Below, one piece after another: positions 12,170 through 22,908 of a DNA stretch of 64,000 bases (positions are counted from its first letter, which is position 1; every line of letters starts with the position of its first letter). The notes below the pieces were generated by a model. That model worked only from the letters and a program-made list of their open reading frames with translations, searched no databases and was not told where the DNA came from. Location of the stretch: the NCBI GenBank assembly GCA_973895155.1, contig OZ316891.1:28582001-28646000 (forward strand). The letters run 5' to 3'. Made by a program: the position numbers and the translations under genes. This DNA comes from Marsupella aquatica. Its lineage: Eukaryota > Marchantiophyta.

Positions 12170-13130
12170 ATCATGGACGACAACGCAAGGAAAGTTTTGG
12201 TGCATCCCACTCATACTCACACAATAACTCCTCACCAGCTCTAATGGTCCTTACAGCTACTGTCATGATATGGTCATCCATATGTTTCACAAAATATGGA
12301 TGTCTAGGTGGACCAACATTTGAATCCACTCTACATTAGCCTCCAAACCTCTATCTCTACCTGTGGTACTATTGATGTACCCTGCTAAATTACCGTTCCG
12401 AATAGGGTCACCATCAATCATCCGGCAATGCCACGGCCTAGTGAAGACCTCATCCGGGTCTGAGTCCATCCTCAATGCATACACCCCCCAACTTGGGTGT
12501 TGACGCAACAAAATATTCCAACTCTTAGAGTTATATACAGCCCCAATGTAAGGAAAGAGGTGTTCTCCATCATAACCACGTGTCCATGGCTTTGGAGGGA
12601 CCGCAATATCCTCCAAAGCAAAAAGACCATATCCTATATCAGGACCAATAGAGGATGCCTTCACTATCCAAGGGCGACCCCATATCTGAACTGGTTCATC
12701 TGTAGGAATAAAATCTGGAAATTTGAAGAGACTTGGAGAAAAGTCCTTCAAAACTTCGGCAGCCCTACCAGTGAGATAGGATAGTCCAAACCTGCCCTCA
12801 ATGCAAATATAATCTACATTGCCGGCTGGTCGATCACTAGTACCTAACACCTCCTCTCGACTGTGTACATGGTCCAGTGGTCCATACTGCCGTCTACGTC
12901 TACGAGATCGTGGTCGTGTACGTAGGACCCTAGTAGTCACAACCTCGGGCCGAGAGACCGGTTCCCCCTCTACATGCTCATGTGTGGGCACAGGAGTGGG
13001 GATAGGAGCAGGTGGGCTAAGAGGCATCTGGGCAGGAGGAACTGCAAGCAACTCCCTGGCCCTTGCTAGAAACCCTTCCAACCACACAGCTTCAGGAACC
13101 AAAGGAGCTGGGGGCCTACGAGGCACCTAT
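12170..13130 (-). pseudogene. SET-domain gene within CACTA element C (one frameshift)
   Basis: Minus strand, opening at an acceptor AG just before 13130. The protein begins with a Pro-rich and then Arg-rich stretch (RPRSRRRRRQ). A SET domain follows: IGYGLFALEDI, FPYIG, a YALRMD strand, GNLAGYINSTTG and EAN. One base is missing at about 12340; in the next frame the domain continues as CRVDSNVGPPRHPYFVKHM, RTIRAGEELLCEYEWD and stops just after CRP, near 12175. These blocks match the order of SET histone-lysine methyltransferases, including the final GEEL-Y with the catalytic Tyr position. The usual NHS is YINS here. With the single-base shift the copy is probably not translated whole. The upstream exon of the same strand (13258-13519) joins in phase 0. 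Confidence 0.7.
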
Positions 13131-13257
13131 TTCAACACACGTACAATGGTTTTACACAAATCAATAAATTAAGTAGTGGGATGTAAATGCAAGATAATTA
13201 AGCAATACCCTAAATTGGAATGCATATATGGAATGAATAGGGGACATAAACATATCT

Positions 13258-13519
13258 GTACCTGGCTAGGAAAATACCCTGGCATATCACCCTCGTGGCG
13301 GCCATAGTTCTCGATGTGCTAACAAGTCTCCCACGCATGTCGAACCACAAGTCCCTTACATCTCACACACCAGCAAGGTATGGGTCCTAGTGGAGCACGA
13401 GGACGATCTGGAGGAGGGGGTGGAGGAACCTCCCCCTCAGACGAGCTCGTGTCTGAGTCTGAATCTGACGTGGAACTATCAGAAGTAGACATCTGCATGC
13501 AGGAAGTACACTCATTCAT
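13258..13519 (-). pseudogene. CACTA-type N-terminal zinc-like exon upstream of the SET exon
   Basis: Minus strand. After a Ser/Asp-rich and Pro-rich start it encodes CWCVRCKG, a TAG stop at about 13319-13321, then HIENYGRHEGDMPGYFPSQ and a GTACAG donor. CxCxxCKG followed by a helix and a Gly-x-Tyr is the usual N-terminal module of tnp2 proteins; the second CACTA family here has CPCVNCKG. The donor is phase 0 and fits the SET exon acceptor at 13130, so the module may be fused to SET, to tnp2, or alternatively to both by splicing. Confidence 0.5.
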
Positions 13520-14347
13520 GTAAGCTGCATAAAAGAAGACAAGTGTTGGAGTATCAAAATAGAATTAATTAATGCATGAGATACAAGAGTCCTGTTGTAC
13601 CTCAATGATACTCGCGCTTTGCCAGCCTACTATGTCGTATTTTCTACACACAAGGTGTGGGACATCCAAAATCTCTGCATATATGGAGCATTTTGCTAAT
13701 GAGCATACATAATGTGTAAGTGCGAAAGAGTGTAGGAAGAACACACCACATACAAAATGCCAACATACAAAAGTGTAAATGATGCGGCTCGTGAAGCGGG
13801 GACATCATACCTCCTGGATGCGCGGTCTCACACTATGCATAGTGCATTGTCCAAAACAAAACCTACCTACCCCCTCACAAACATCAAACCACCCCTCCAA
13901 ACGCAAGGTACTGTGCATCAAATCCAACACAACCATTAGCCTAATATATGGAGGTTGAACCTTATCCTAGCTAAGAAAAGGTGTAACCTTATCCTAGTAA
14001 ACCCCATAACCCTAAACCCATAAACCCCTCGAAAGAAATGATCCAAATAGCTTTCACCCAGAAATGGTTTGTACAAAAACTTCTTGTAGTATTTTGTCTA
14101 TCATATATCATAGTATTGAGTTTCGATCACCACAACCATCCCTAAACTTGCAAGAGGACATCATACCTCCTGGATGCACGTAACACTATCGTGACATGTC
14201 TTATCTCTGAAATGTTTTTGATAGCGTTGGGCGCTATTAATGAAAGGAATCACAAGTCAGACCCGTTCGGAGTTATTTTTACTTTTATTTCAACAAAGCT
14301 TGTTCAATTGATGTGCATTTTAATAGCGCCAGGCGCTATTTCTCTGA
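13520..14347. other. Non-coding stretch between element C and element B
   Basis: I see no gene. A 20-odd base sequence containing CATCATACCTCCTGGATGC occurs twice (about 13803 and 14159). Two near-palindromes of the type AATAGCGCCAGGCGCTATT lie at about 14221-14240 and 14321-14341. Either an element boundary or old intergenic DNA. Confidence 0.3.
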
Positions 14348-14612
14348 CTTACGTCCCCACTTTACATGTCAACTCAGAGAGCCTCTCCCACTTATGTCCC
14401 CACTTTACATGTCATCTTGGAGAGCCTCTCCGACTTACGTCCCCACTTTACATGTCAACTCGGAGAGCCTCTTCGACTTACGTCCCCACTTTACATGTCA
14501 TCTCGGAGAGCCTCTCCGACTTACATCCCCACTTTACATGTCATCTCGGAGAGCCTCTCCGACTTAAGTCCCCACTTTACATGTCAGAGTGGAGAGCTTA
14601 TCTGACATGGGG
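14348..14612. repeat. Six tandem ~43-bp repeats carrying element B palindromes (left flank)
   Basis: Each unit is CTTACGTCCCCACTTTACAT, then GTCATCTCGGAGAGCCTCTC, then CGA, with small changes between copies. The palindromic half (CTCGGAGAGCCTCTCCGA) is the same family that fills element B introns. The array lies about 1 kb upstream of the first coding exon. Confidence 0.85.
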
Positions 14613-14639
14613 GCGTGACATATCTTGGAGACAATCTGG

Positions 14640-15190
14640 AACTTGAGACTGGCCTGACATGTCGTGCAAGTACTGAATATTTTTTGGAATTAAATCCAGT
14701 CATTCAACGATCATACTCATTAATACCAAGGAATGATAGGAAATCTTATCTGGTCTGGAATCAATCGTACCAAGGACATTATGGCGTGAAGGGGTAGTAA
14801 TAATGAAAGCATCTGTATAGGTACTTCAGTGTTGCGACTCTAACATGAGTCAAATCTAGGCATTCATCATTATCAGAGTACGACAACATATAAGCCAATA
14901 AACTGCTAACATGTCAACTTCCTCCCGTGGCCCCTACCACTTGTAATCAATGAGTGGTCCCATAGATCTCCCGTTGCTTGGATGGGACTCAACCTGCGTG
15001 ACGGCGATAGTGAAGTCAGTTGTGATGCCCCTAGATCTTCCGTTGCCTAATAATGATGATGACTACTTTGGTGAGTCCCCGCCGTCTCTCGCCTTTCCTC
15101 ATTTGAAAGGCGAGCAATTGAGGCCGAGCGAGTGCGAGTGCGGATGCAATTTACCTCATATTTCTTGGAGAGCGTAAGTTGCTTTGTGAT
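14640..15190. other. Upstream region of element B gene, no feature recognised
   Basis: I see no coding sequence, palindrome or obvious promoter element I would defend. It probably holds the promoter of the ParB-like gene. Confidence 0.3.
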
Positions 15191-15209
15191 CTTTCCCTCT
15201 CCGCGCTCT

Positions 15210-15650
15210 GTGTGCTATGAGCTGTGAGCTGTGGTGGTGCGAGTGCTGGAAGCAGTGCGATTGTGAGTGCGGTGCGATTGAGTGCGATTGTGAGTGCGAG
15301 TAGTTGTGCGGTGCGATTGAGTGCTGTGCAAGTGGTGCGATTGAGCTTGTTGCGACTGAGTTGTGGTGGTGCGAGTGCTGGAAGCGGTGCGATTGAGTGC
15401 GGTGAGCTGTGGCAGTCGAGTGCGAGTGCTGTGCGAGTGGTGCGATTGAGTGTTGTGCCACTGCCAGTGATTGAGCTTGCTGCAACTGAGCTGTGGTGGT
15501 GCGAGTGCTGGAAGCGGTGTGATTGAGTGCGGTGAGCTGTGGCGGTGCGAGTGCGAGTGCTGTGCGAGCGGTGCGATTGAGCTTGCTGCGACTGAGCTGT
15601 GGGTGGTGCAAGTGTTGTGCAAGTTGCGCTCGTGCAATTCAGTAGGTGGT
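15210..15650. repeat. Imperfect repeats of GTGCGATTGAGTGCG type before the ParB-like ATG
   Basis: About 440 bases are built from GTGCGAGTGCTGGAAGCGGTG, GTGCGATTGAG and TGAGCTGTGG blocks in irregular tandem order (three larger units start about 15225, 15360 and 15490). It is G-rich on the plus strand and ends 10 bases before the start codon at 15662, so it is likely 5' untranslated or core promoter sequence. Confidence 0.7.
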
Positions 15651-16335
15651 GAGATTTGAAAATGATAGGGAAGAGGAAGCAACCCACTCCCTCTCCTTCA
15701 TCGTCTGGTCGGCAGACCAGATCAAAGACAATAGAGAGCACCGCCAGTGGTCGGGAAACTCACACAGTGAAGAAGCTAGAGCCGAAGGTTCTGAACTTTG
15801 AAAATGTGTCTGCTGAACGTCTGAACAAAGGTGCATTCGAAGGGATTGTTGGGGAGTACTTGCTTTCATTTGGAGCTGAACCAAGTGGGAAGCCCAGAGA
15901 GCCACCTCGGATTCCACTATGTCGTTTGATGACAATGGAGGCAGTTCGGACTCTCCAACAGAGCTCCATTCTGAAGATGAAGAAGGACTTCGTGAAGAAT
16001 GGGTATGTGGACAAGTTTTTGGAATTCCACATATCAGAGACCAATGCGCATAACGCCACCCACTCCATGTCTGAATTTTCCGCGGATTGGGACCCTCTAT
16101 GGGAACAAGCTAACGCAAAATTTGAGATGGAGTGTGATGAGTACGAGGAGTTTCACGTTTTGAAGGGTAAGATGTTTTGGGTGTTTGATGGAAATCATCG
16201 CCTGAATGCATGGAGACAAGTGGCTGAAGAGTATCCTGACGAGCAGAAGTACCACCCTTGCGTGAGATTCTCTCTTCTACAGCCTGGAAAACAAGAATTC
16301 AGGAAGATTGAGCAGGCAATGCACGGCCTCAACAC

Positions 16336-16666
16336 GTAAGTTTCCGCCCCCTTGGTTTTTGGTTGTTCTTGCATTTGTTGTTTTTTTGCACCCACATAGG
16401 CAATCCTATCTCAGAGAGGCTCTCCGAGATAGATACATACACACATACAATGTTTGGCTCTCAAAATGCTATCTTGGAGAGGCTCTCCAAGATAAACCTT
16501 CCCTTCTCGGAGAGCCTCTCCGAGATATCAATGCCTTCTTGGAGAGCGATGCCTTCTCAGAGAGCCTCTCCGAGATGTCCATGCCTTCTCGGAGAGCATC
16601 TCCAAGAGAGATGTAATTTTCAGGTATGAAGCCTTTGACGCCAACATTTGTCGCTTCTTTATGCAG
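16336..16666 (+). repeat. Element B intron 1 with five or more palindromes
   Basis: The intron (GTAAGT donor, TATGCAG acceptor) holds palindromes of the CTCGGAGAGGCTCTCCGAG family at about 16410, 16473, 16504, 16555 and 16586, with small changes. An earlier AG at 16623 would put the next exon out of frame, which is why 16667 was chosen as exon start. Confidence 0.75.
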
Positions 16667-18971
16667 GATAAGCGCAAGCGTTGTGCAGACATCTTGGTTG
16701 ACCGATGCAGACAGGGTGAAGAAGCTGTTGGAGGAGTATCAGACATTGCTTCATCCGGATGGTTATGCTAGATTCTTAGCAGCAAGAAGCCATGGGCATG
16801 GAAAGACATGGTATAGCAAGTGCATGACAAAGGATGCTGCTGTGTACATCATGTCGTGGAATAATATTGAAGACGGGAGGATTCGTCTTGCAAAGGAGAT
16901 GGCAGCCGATGCTGCAATTGGCCATGCCTGGAGTTTGGATAAGTTCCAGAAGGAAACCGCACTCATGACGAGTGAAGCTTGTAGGTCTTGGGAGGGCAAA
17001 ATGCAGAAGTTTGCTCAGATTGTCAATCCAGCAAATGGAGAGGAGTTTCTGGAGATTGCCGAGGAGCTGCACCAGTTGCAGAGTAAACAGAAAGATCGGC
17101 CACAAGTGCAAGTGGGGTTGGATCGAGTTAAATTGTTTGCAAGTGCGGTGATGCCTGCTGAGTGTCGAAACAAGTTACTCCGCATTCATTTCTCAACCGC
17201 GGAGGAGAAGAAGCGACACCACCATCCAGATGTATATGGTGATTCAACAGTGAGAGCTTGGTTGCTAGTGTGGTCAATGTGGTGTTACATTGCCCATGTT
17301 GGCAGTTTGATAATGTCAGAGTTTGCCGAGAGTGCATATGATTCTGGTGAGTGGCAGAACTTCAATGGAAGCAAAGACGAGTTTGTTGAGTTTCACAACA
17401 AGATGTACAAGCAATTTGTACAGACTCGGTCCTATGAGGAGGGCAGGAAGATGTGGAATCCAACAAAGCAAAGCAAAGATGTGTGGAGGAAGCGTGCAAA
17501 GAGGTGTGTGGTCAGATATTTACTTCATCAGGAGAGCATTGGAGCCTCTACTTTCAAAGTGTTACCAAGTGCTCTGACTGCATGGATGACGGAGAAAGGC
17601 CCGTTGTCAATGTATCCAACAGATGGGCTGAAGCCAGCAGCAAGAGTCTTTTCAGACTGGGAGAGACAAAATTGTCCATGGTTCACGGAGTTCAATGATT
17701 GGAATGAGTTCATTACGCCCGAAGAGAAGGAAGCTGCCAACCTCCTAAAGGAGGGGAAACTACCAGACAACCTTTTTGCACCTTCAAAGTTGGGAGATCT
17801 TGAGCTGTCGACAAAGGCTGCATTGGACTTGGAGGCCATTTTGCCTCTTGGAGAGCCAGAGTATGATGGGAAGAAGGTTCGGGGGAAGAAAGAAAAGGAA
17901 TCAGAAGACACCACCTCAAAACAAGGCACTCTTGGTAAGGTTTACACCCTAGCTTGCATTGTACATCTGACATATGTTTGAGAGCCTCTCCGAGATAGTA
18001 TCATTGTAAAATGATAACTAAACTCCTTACTTTGTTCTGTAGAAAAAAGTAAAGAAAAGTTTGGAACCCCAGGGTCTACCTCAAGCAAACATCGTCCGAT
18101 GGATGAGAAGATGGAGCCAAGAAAGACCGGGGACAATGGAGAGGAGGATGAGAAAGCGGTGAGTGGGGACAATGGAGAGGAGGATGAGAAAGCGGCGAGT
18201 GGGGACAATGGAGAGGAGGATGGGATGGCCACCGGGGACAATGCAGAGGGCCATGAGGAGGAGGAGGAGCCTGACCTTTCAACCCCAAGCGGGACCCCGA
18301 GTGGGACCCCAAGCAAACCACAAATCTCTGGTAAGCCAACCAGTCGGCCAAAGAAGAAAGCCGACAAGAGGATAGACGAACCCACAAAGAAGCCAGTTTC
18401 AACAGAAGCCCCATAAATTCCGGAGGATGATCTTTGCAAAATTCTTGGAGTACCTCGGCCCTCTCATGCTATTACATCTGCCCTGCGATTTTGCCATGCA
18501 AAAGAGCATATGACCTTACTAGAGTGTTCTTCTTGGCTGAAGGACAAATATCAGCCAACCACGGGAAAGTTGCCTCTCCCTCCATTCATGAGGGAATTCC
18601 GGGACTGGTGTAAGAAATTGAAGTTGGCTGGCTTGCGAAAACAAGGTTGGATAGTTGATGGTGTACCTAAGGGCCATGGTTGTGATATGATCTTTGTTCA
18701 GCTAGGGACAGATTATCGCATAGCGCAAGCTGAAAATAATGTTCCGGTGTGGAATAGATTTCGGCTCAGTGACCTAGAAGTGGCGACGACATTGGCAGAC
18801 TCTCTACTCACAAACGACGGTTTCCTGTGCATTGTGCACAGTGGTTCATTTGCCCACACAGGCTCAATCTTTGAGTACCTTCACATTGACTGGGCTGAGA
18901 AGTTGGATCACATTGACTCATTCACCATTTGGAATGACACACCTTGCTACATGGCGTCAAGCAAAAAAGCT

Positions 18972-19832
18972 GTAAGTTCACTTCAATTTTGGCATTTCAA
19001 TAGAAGTAATCTCGGAGAGGCTCTCCGAGATAGTTGAAAAATGTGTCCGCAATTACGATGTCGGACACCCTCTCCCTTATGGGTAACATTGATCTCGGAG
19101 AGGCTCTCTGAGATAGGTAGGATCCATCTTGGAGAGCCTCTCTGAGATAGGTAGCATGGATCTCGGAGAGCCTCTCTGAGATAGGTAGGATCCATCTCGG
19201 AGAGCCTCTCTGAGATAGGTAGGATCCATCTCGGAGAGCCTCTCTGAGTTAGGTAGCATGGATCTCGGAGAGCCTCTCTGAGATAGGTAGGATCCATCTC
19301 GGAGAGCCTCTCTGAGTTAGGTAGCATGGATCACGGAGAGCCTCTCTGAGTTAGGTAGCATGGATCTCAGAGAGCCTCTCTGAGATAGGTAGGATCCATC
19401 TCGGAGAGCCTCTCTGAGATAGGTAGCATGGATCTCGGAGAGCCTCTCTGAGATAGGTAGGATCCATCTCGGAGAGCCTCTCTGAGATAGGTAGCATGGA
19501 TCTAGGAGAGCCTCTCTGAGATAGGTAGGATCTCGGAGAGCCTATCTGAGATAGGTAGCATGGATCTCAGAGAGCCTCTTTGAGATAGGTAGGATCCATC
19601 TTGGAGAGCCTCTCTGAGATAGGTAGCATGGATCTCGGAGAGCCTCTCTGAGATAGGTAGGATCCATCTCGGAGAGCCTCTCTAAGATCGGTAGCATGGA
19701 TCTCGGAGAGCCTCTCTGAGATAGGTAGGATTTTTAGGGTTTAGAGAGGTAGGACCGATGTCGGATTAGTTTAGCAATTAGTGTTGCTAGTGTTGCTAAC
19801 AAGTGCAAATCTATTTTGCATGATGTGACAAG
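18972..19832 (+). repeat. Element B intron 3: ~20-copy 34-bp palindrome array
   Basis: From about 19008 to 19735 a 34-base unit (CTCGGAGAGCCTCTCTGAGA followed by TAGGTAG and a 7-base spacer) is repeated about 20 times. The spacer mostly alternates between GATCCAT and CATGGAT forms, giving a 68-bp higher-order repeat. The array lies inside an intron of the methyltransferase-like domain, flanked by a consensus GTAAGT donor. Confidence 0.9.
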
Positions 19833-20958
19833 CTCAATATCTGCATTTGGATATATTCGCCATGAAGGGTACAAAGGTGACCCTCCCAAAGGTACATATG
19901 AAGCCAATTACTGGTGATTTGTGCCTAGGAAAGAGCAATGCTCTATCCAATTTTACAAAGGAAGATGATGCAATGAGAGACGAATTGGCCGGAACCTTAT
20001 CGCCTGCAACCTTGCAATGCATCATAGAGCACATCACCAGTCCCGGCGATATCATATTTTCTTGGAATGTCCACTTTGGTGCTATCTACAAAGCTGCCAA
20101 TAATTGTGGGCGACTAGTATTTGGGATGGAAGCGCATGACTACTTTGGTGAGTCAGCAGCTTCGGTGGTGTCAAAACTCCTTTCAACACAGCAGGGCAAT
20201 CAGACCAAGGCGGAGGGCAAGGAGAGTAAGAAGGAGGAGGCCAAGGAGACTAAGAAGCCTGAAGGGCGGAAGAAGCTTGTCCTTGAGTCTGATTCAGAGG
20301 AGGATGCCGCAGAAGGCAAGGGTGGGAATGCTCAGGATTGTGAGTAAACGTTGAATCCAAGAACCCATTTGTTGTTAGTTTGCAATTTACATTGTGCCAT
20401 GGTGAGGATAAATAAAAATGTGAAGTTCCACATTATTATGGTATTACCTTAAACTGTCTACTTAACCAATAGGCAGTTCACTACAGGAACATCGAGTCCG
20501 AACAATGGCACACATCGGACAAGGACAAAGTCCGTGAAGCATGGGAGGAAGCATCAAAAACTTTCTCTCCAGAAAGATTTTGCCTTCCAACTTACGCAAA
20601 AGGGATTGTTGATTCATGCCCCTTCAAACAGCTCAAGGGTGTAGCTGAGAAGTACACAAAGAGGCAAAAATCAAGATTTGTAGATGATAGAGCAGTAGAG
20701 GTAGACTACAATGAAAGTGAGAGTGTCAGCAGTGATAGTGATAAGATAGCTCACCCTTCTTTTGTGACCTATAGCTCAGATGAAGATGATGCCTAATGCC
20801 ATGCTGTTCAATCCTATGCAGCACGTGGTGGGAATACCCAGATACCTGGGTTATTTGCTGAAGTAGTCTGCTCTCAAGACTTTTCCGACATAGTATCCAC
20901 ATGTCTATCCAAAAAGCTCCCAGACAAGGAAGTACTATTCAACTTTGTAGATTACAAG

Positions 20959-21540
20959 TTGACCAGGGCGTCAATGAGATGCTTGTCTGAAGGAAGAATA
21001 GGAGCTCAATGGCTACATTCACATATCATCGATGCATACTTGGCCTTGTTGCAGTTTAGGGGGAGATCAAGAGGCTATCCAAAGTGTGCATTTTTCATCA
21101 CAGCATTCTACACGTTGCTCTCAACGCCCGTATACTGTTTTGCCAATGTTGCTCGATGGACCAAAACAGAAAACATATTTGATTATGACGGGATATTGGT
21201 CCCTATCCACCAGGCAAACAGGGAGCATTGGGTGTTGGCAGTGATTGATTTAACTGGAAAAGAGGTGTTGTTCCTAGATTCTCTTTGGGAGAAATCAGGA
21301 AACTTTTGGGAGGCTCGAAATGAGTATCTCATGTATACTCTAACAAGGTATGTCGAGGATGAAGCAAGTCAAAGAGGCATGCCCTCACCAGATGCAAACA
21401 ACTGGCCTAGAACTTTAGTGTCAGGCCTTCCATCACAAGAAGATAGTGTAAATTGTGGGGTATTTATCCTTAACTATGCAGAGCGCATAGGTCGAGATGC
21501 TCCTATGGATTTTGATGGCAGCCATGTAGGAAACTTGTGA
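20959..21540 (+). CDS. Ulp1/SENP-type (C48) cysteine protease domain of element B
   Basis: This part stays open for 194 codons. Motifs in order: an N-terminal helix with GAQWLHSHIIDAYL, the substrate-side block, DGILVPIHQANREHWVLAVID (catalytic His in REHW), LFLDSL (Asp), a Gln-containing PSQEDSVNCGVFILNY (oxyanion Gln and catalytic Cys). Ulp1-like domains remove SUMO or related modifiers and are often carried by plant transposons (MULE and CACTA types). All three catalytic residues are present, so the domain could be active if translated. It lies directly downstream of the TAA at 20794 in the same frame as the preceding exon. Confidence 0.75.
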   Translation: MTRASMRCLSEGRIGAQWLHSHIIDAYLALLQFRGRSRGYPKCAFFITAFYTLLSTPVYCFANVARWTKTENIFDYDGILVPIHQANREHWVLAVIDLTGKEVLFLDSLWEKSGNFWEARNEYLMYTLTRYVEDEASQRGMPSPDANNWPRTLVSGLPSQEDSVNCGVFILNYAERIGRDAPMDFDGSHVGNL

Positions 21541-21714
21541 AAGAAGATTATTTATGACCTGTGCACATATCAGATAACATAATAAAGTAGTGGCCAACAG
21601 GGGTTAGCTTTAGAGAAGGTAGCAATGATGAAGTGTTGCTGTGTACACATTATAATATATATGAAAAGTGAATGTGATGTGTATCACTTGCAAATTTTTT
21701 GTATTTGTATGTCA

Positions 21715-21821
21715 GAGAGGCTCTTTGAGATGGTCTTAGAAATGGAATGGGAAAGTCAATGATGGTCTGCAAAGTGACTTGGTATCTCGGAGAGGCTCTC
21801 CGAGATGGTCAACAAAAAGAC
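21715..21821. repeat. Element B palindromes at the left edge of the CACTA insertion
   Basis: Two palindromes (about 21715-21733, diverged, and 21784-21806, intact) are embedded in GACTTGGTATCTCGG-type sequence. The same text continues at 40612 on the other side of the CACTA element. Confidence 0.85.
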
Positions 21822-21824
21822 TTG

Positions 21825-22600
21825 CACTAGTAGAAAACAATGTATTTTATGACCGAAACAATGACTATTAATCAGGTCTTTTTAACAAAACAATGACGCA
21901 ATTGTTTTCGTCTTTCCAGACACGTCACAACGGACATTTTGGTCACGGTCTTTTTGGACAAATGACGCTAAAAACATGTGGTCATTTCATACTATCCTAA
22001 ATGACCGTTTTTATGATATGGTCATAAATGTTGAACGGTCCAAAATGACGACACAAATCACCATCGACGGTCAATTGCCGTTGACCGTCGATGGTCCCCG
22101 TACCCAATCACACAATGACACGTGGCAATAAAAAAACAAATAACATTGGTCATTTTGGACTTGTCCAAAATGACGTACATTATATAACAAATCAAATAGT
22201 GACACATGGTTCAAAGAGGATTCACCATTTGGCAATATATTTGGGTCATTTTGGACGTGTCCAAAATGACTACAGTATAAACAAGTCATATTGAGACACG
22301 TGGTTCAATTGGGAGAAGACACGTAAAGATACACATTAGTCATTAATGACATGTCTTGAATGACATAAAGTGAGTCATAGTGGACTTGTTTATAATGACC
22401 ATGAGAAAGGTCATTGTATATGTCATTCTTTGAATCATTTAGTCTATGTCTTTAATGACCAGAGTTGAGTCATATTGGTCACAAAGATAGTTGTGAATAA
22501 TGACCATTACATCAGTCATTCTAGCCAGTCATTTAATCATTCAAGCCAGTCATTCAGACGAAGTATTCAATGATTTGGAGAAATTCAAATTTAAGTGATC
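21825..22600. repeat. D1 left subterminal region with ATGAC/GTCAT palindromes
   Basis: Dense copies of GTCATTTTGGAC-GTCCAAAATGAC palindromes (for example about 22149-22173 and 22246-22270) and single AATGAC/GTCATT motifs. In En/Spm elements such subterminal repeats bind TNPA. Confidence 0.8.
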
Positions 22601-22908
22601 ATGATAGATAAAACTTGATGTCAATCAAAAATCATACATTACAAAACCATTCAATAGAGTTGCTAAATGAAAACTTAAAGAAACATTCGATATATATCAC
22701 AAATCCAATTGATATTCATACAAGATACCTTCATAAGTCTCATGGTAAATATTGAACTCAATGCAAATTTATGAAACAAAATTACATTGACATCAATAAT
22801 ATTAGATTGTCAATTGTTACAACCTGACATACCAATCACTCTGCATGTTTATAGAAAAACAGAGTTGTCATTCTATCATGTCTATTGTTTCTTGATAGAG
22901 TGCTATTT

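Larger units (their letters stand above)
15662..21540 (+). pseudogene. Element B multi-exon gene: ParB-like, methyltransferase-like, Ulp1 protease (two in-frame stops)
   Basis: Exons read as 15662-16335, 16667-17934, 18043-18971, about 19833-20339 and 20477-21540. Introns 1, 2 and 4 have clean GT/AG borders that hold the frame; the joint around 18972/19833 is one base out of phase with the best sites. Exon 1: basic start, then FDGNHRLNAW (about residue 176), the ParB/sulfiredoxin-fold signature. Exon 2: helical region of about 420 residues. Exons 3-4: methyltransferase-like fold in which motif IV reads FVQLGTDY and motif I reads FSWNVHFGAI, so catalysis is doubtful. Exon 5: acidic linker, then Ulp1 (C48) protease with REHW, LFLDSL and NCGVFIL for His, Asp and Cys. 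TAA at 18414-18416 and at 20794-20796 interrupt an otherwise continuous frame; each could be a changed CAA. Alternatively the protease is a separate gene. Confidence 0.65.

Noticed and set aside
14348-14612. CRISPR-like array (regular repeats of ~43 bp)
   Set aside because: Repeats are contiguous with no unique spacers, no cas genes are present and the DNA is plant-type.
14191-14646. A 151-codon plus-strand reading frame with repeated LTYVPTLHV-like text
   Set aside because: It is a translation of the 43-bp tandem repeat; 43 is not a multiple of three, so all three frames show the same words in turn.
15151-15741. Minus-strand His/Ser/Thr-rich reading frames opposite the ParB-like start
   Set aside because: They are low-complexity shadows of the GTGCGA repeat block and lack any recognisable domain.
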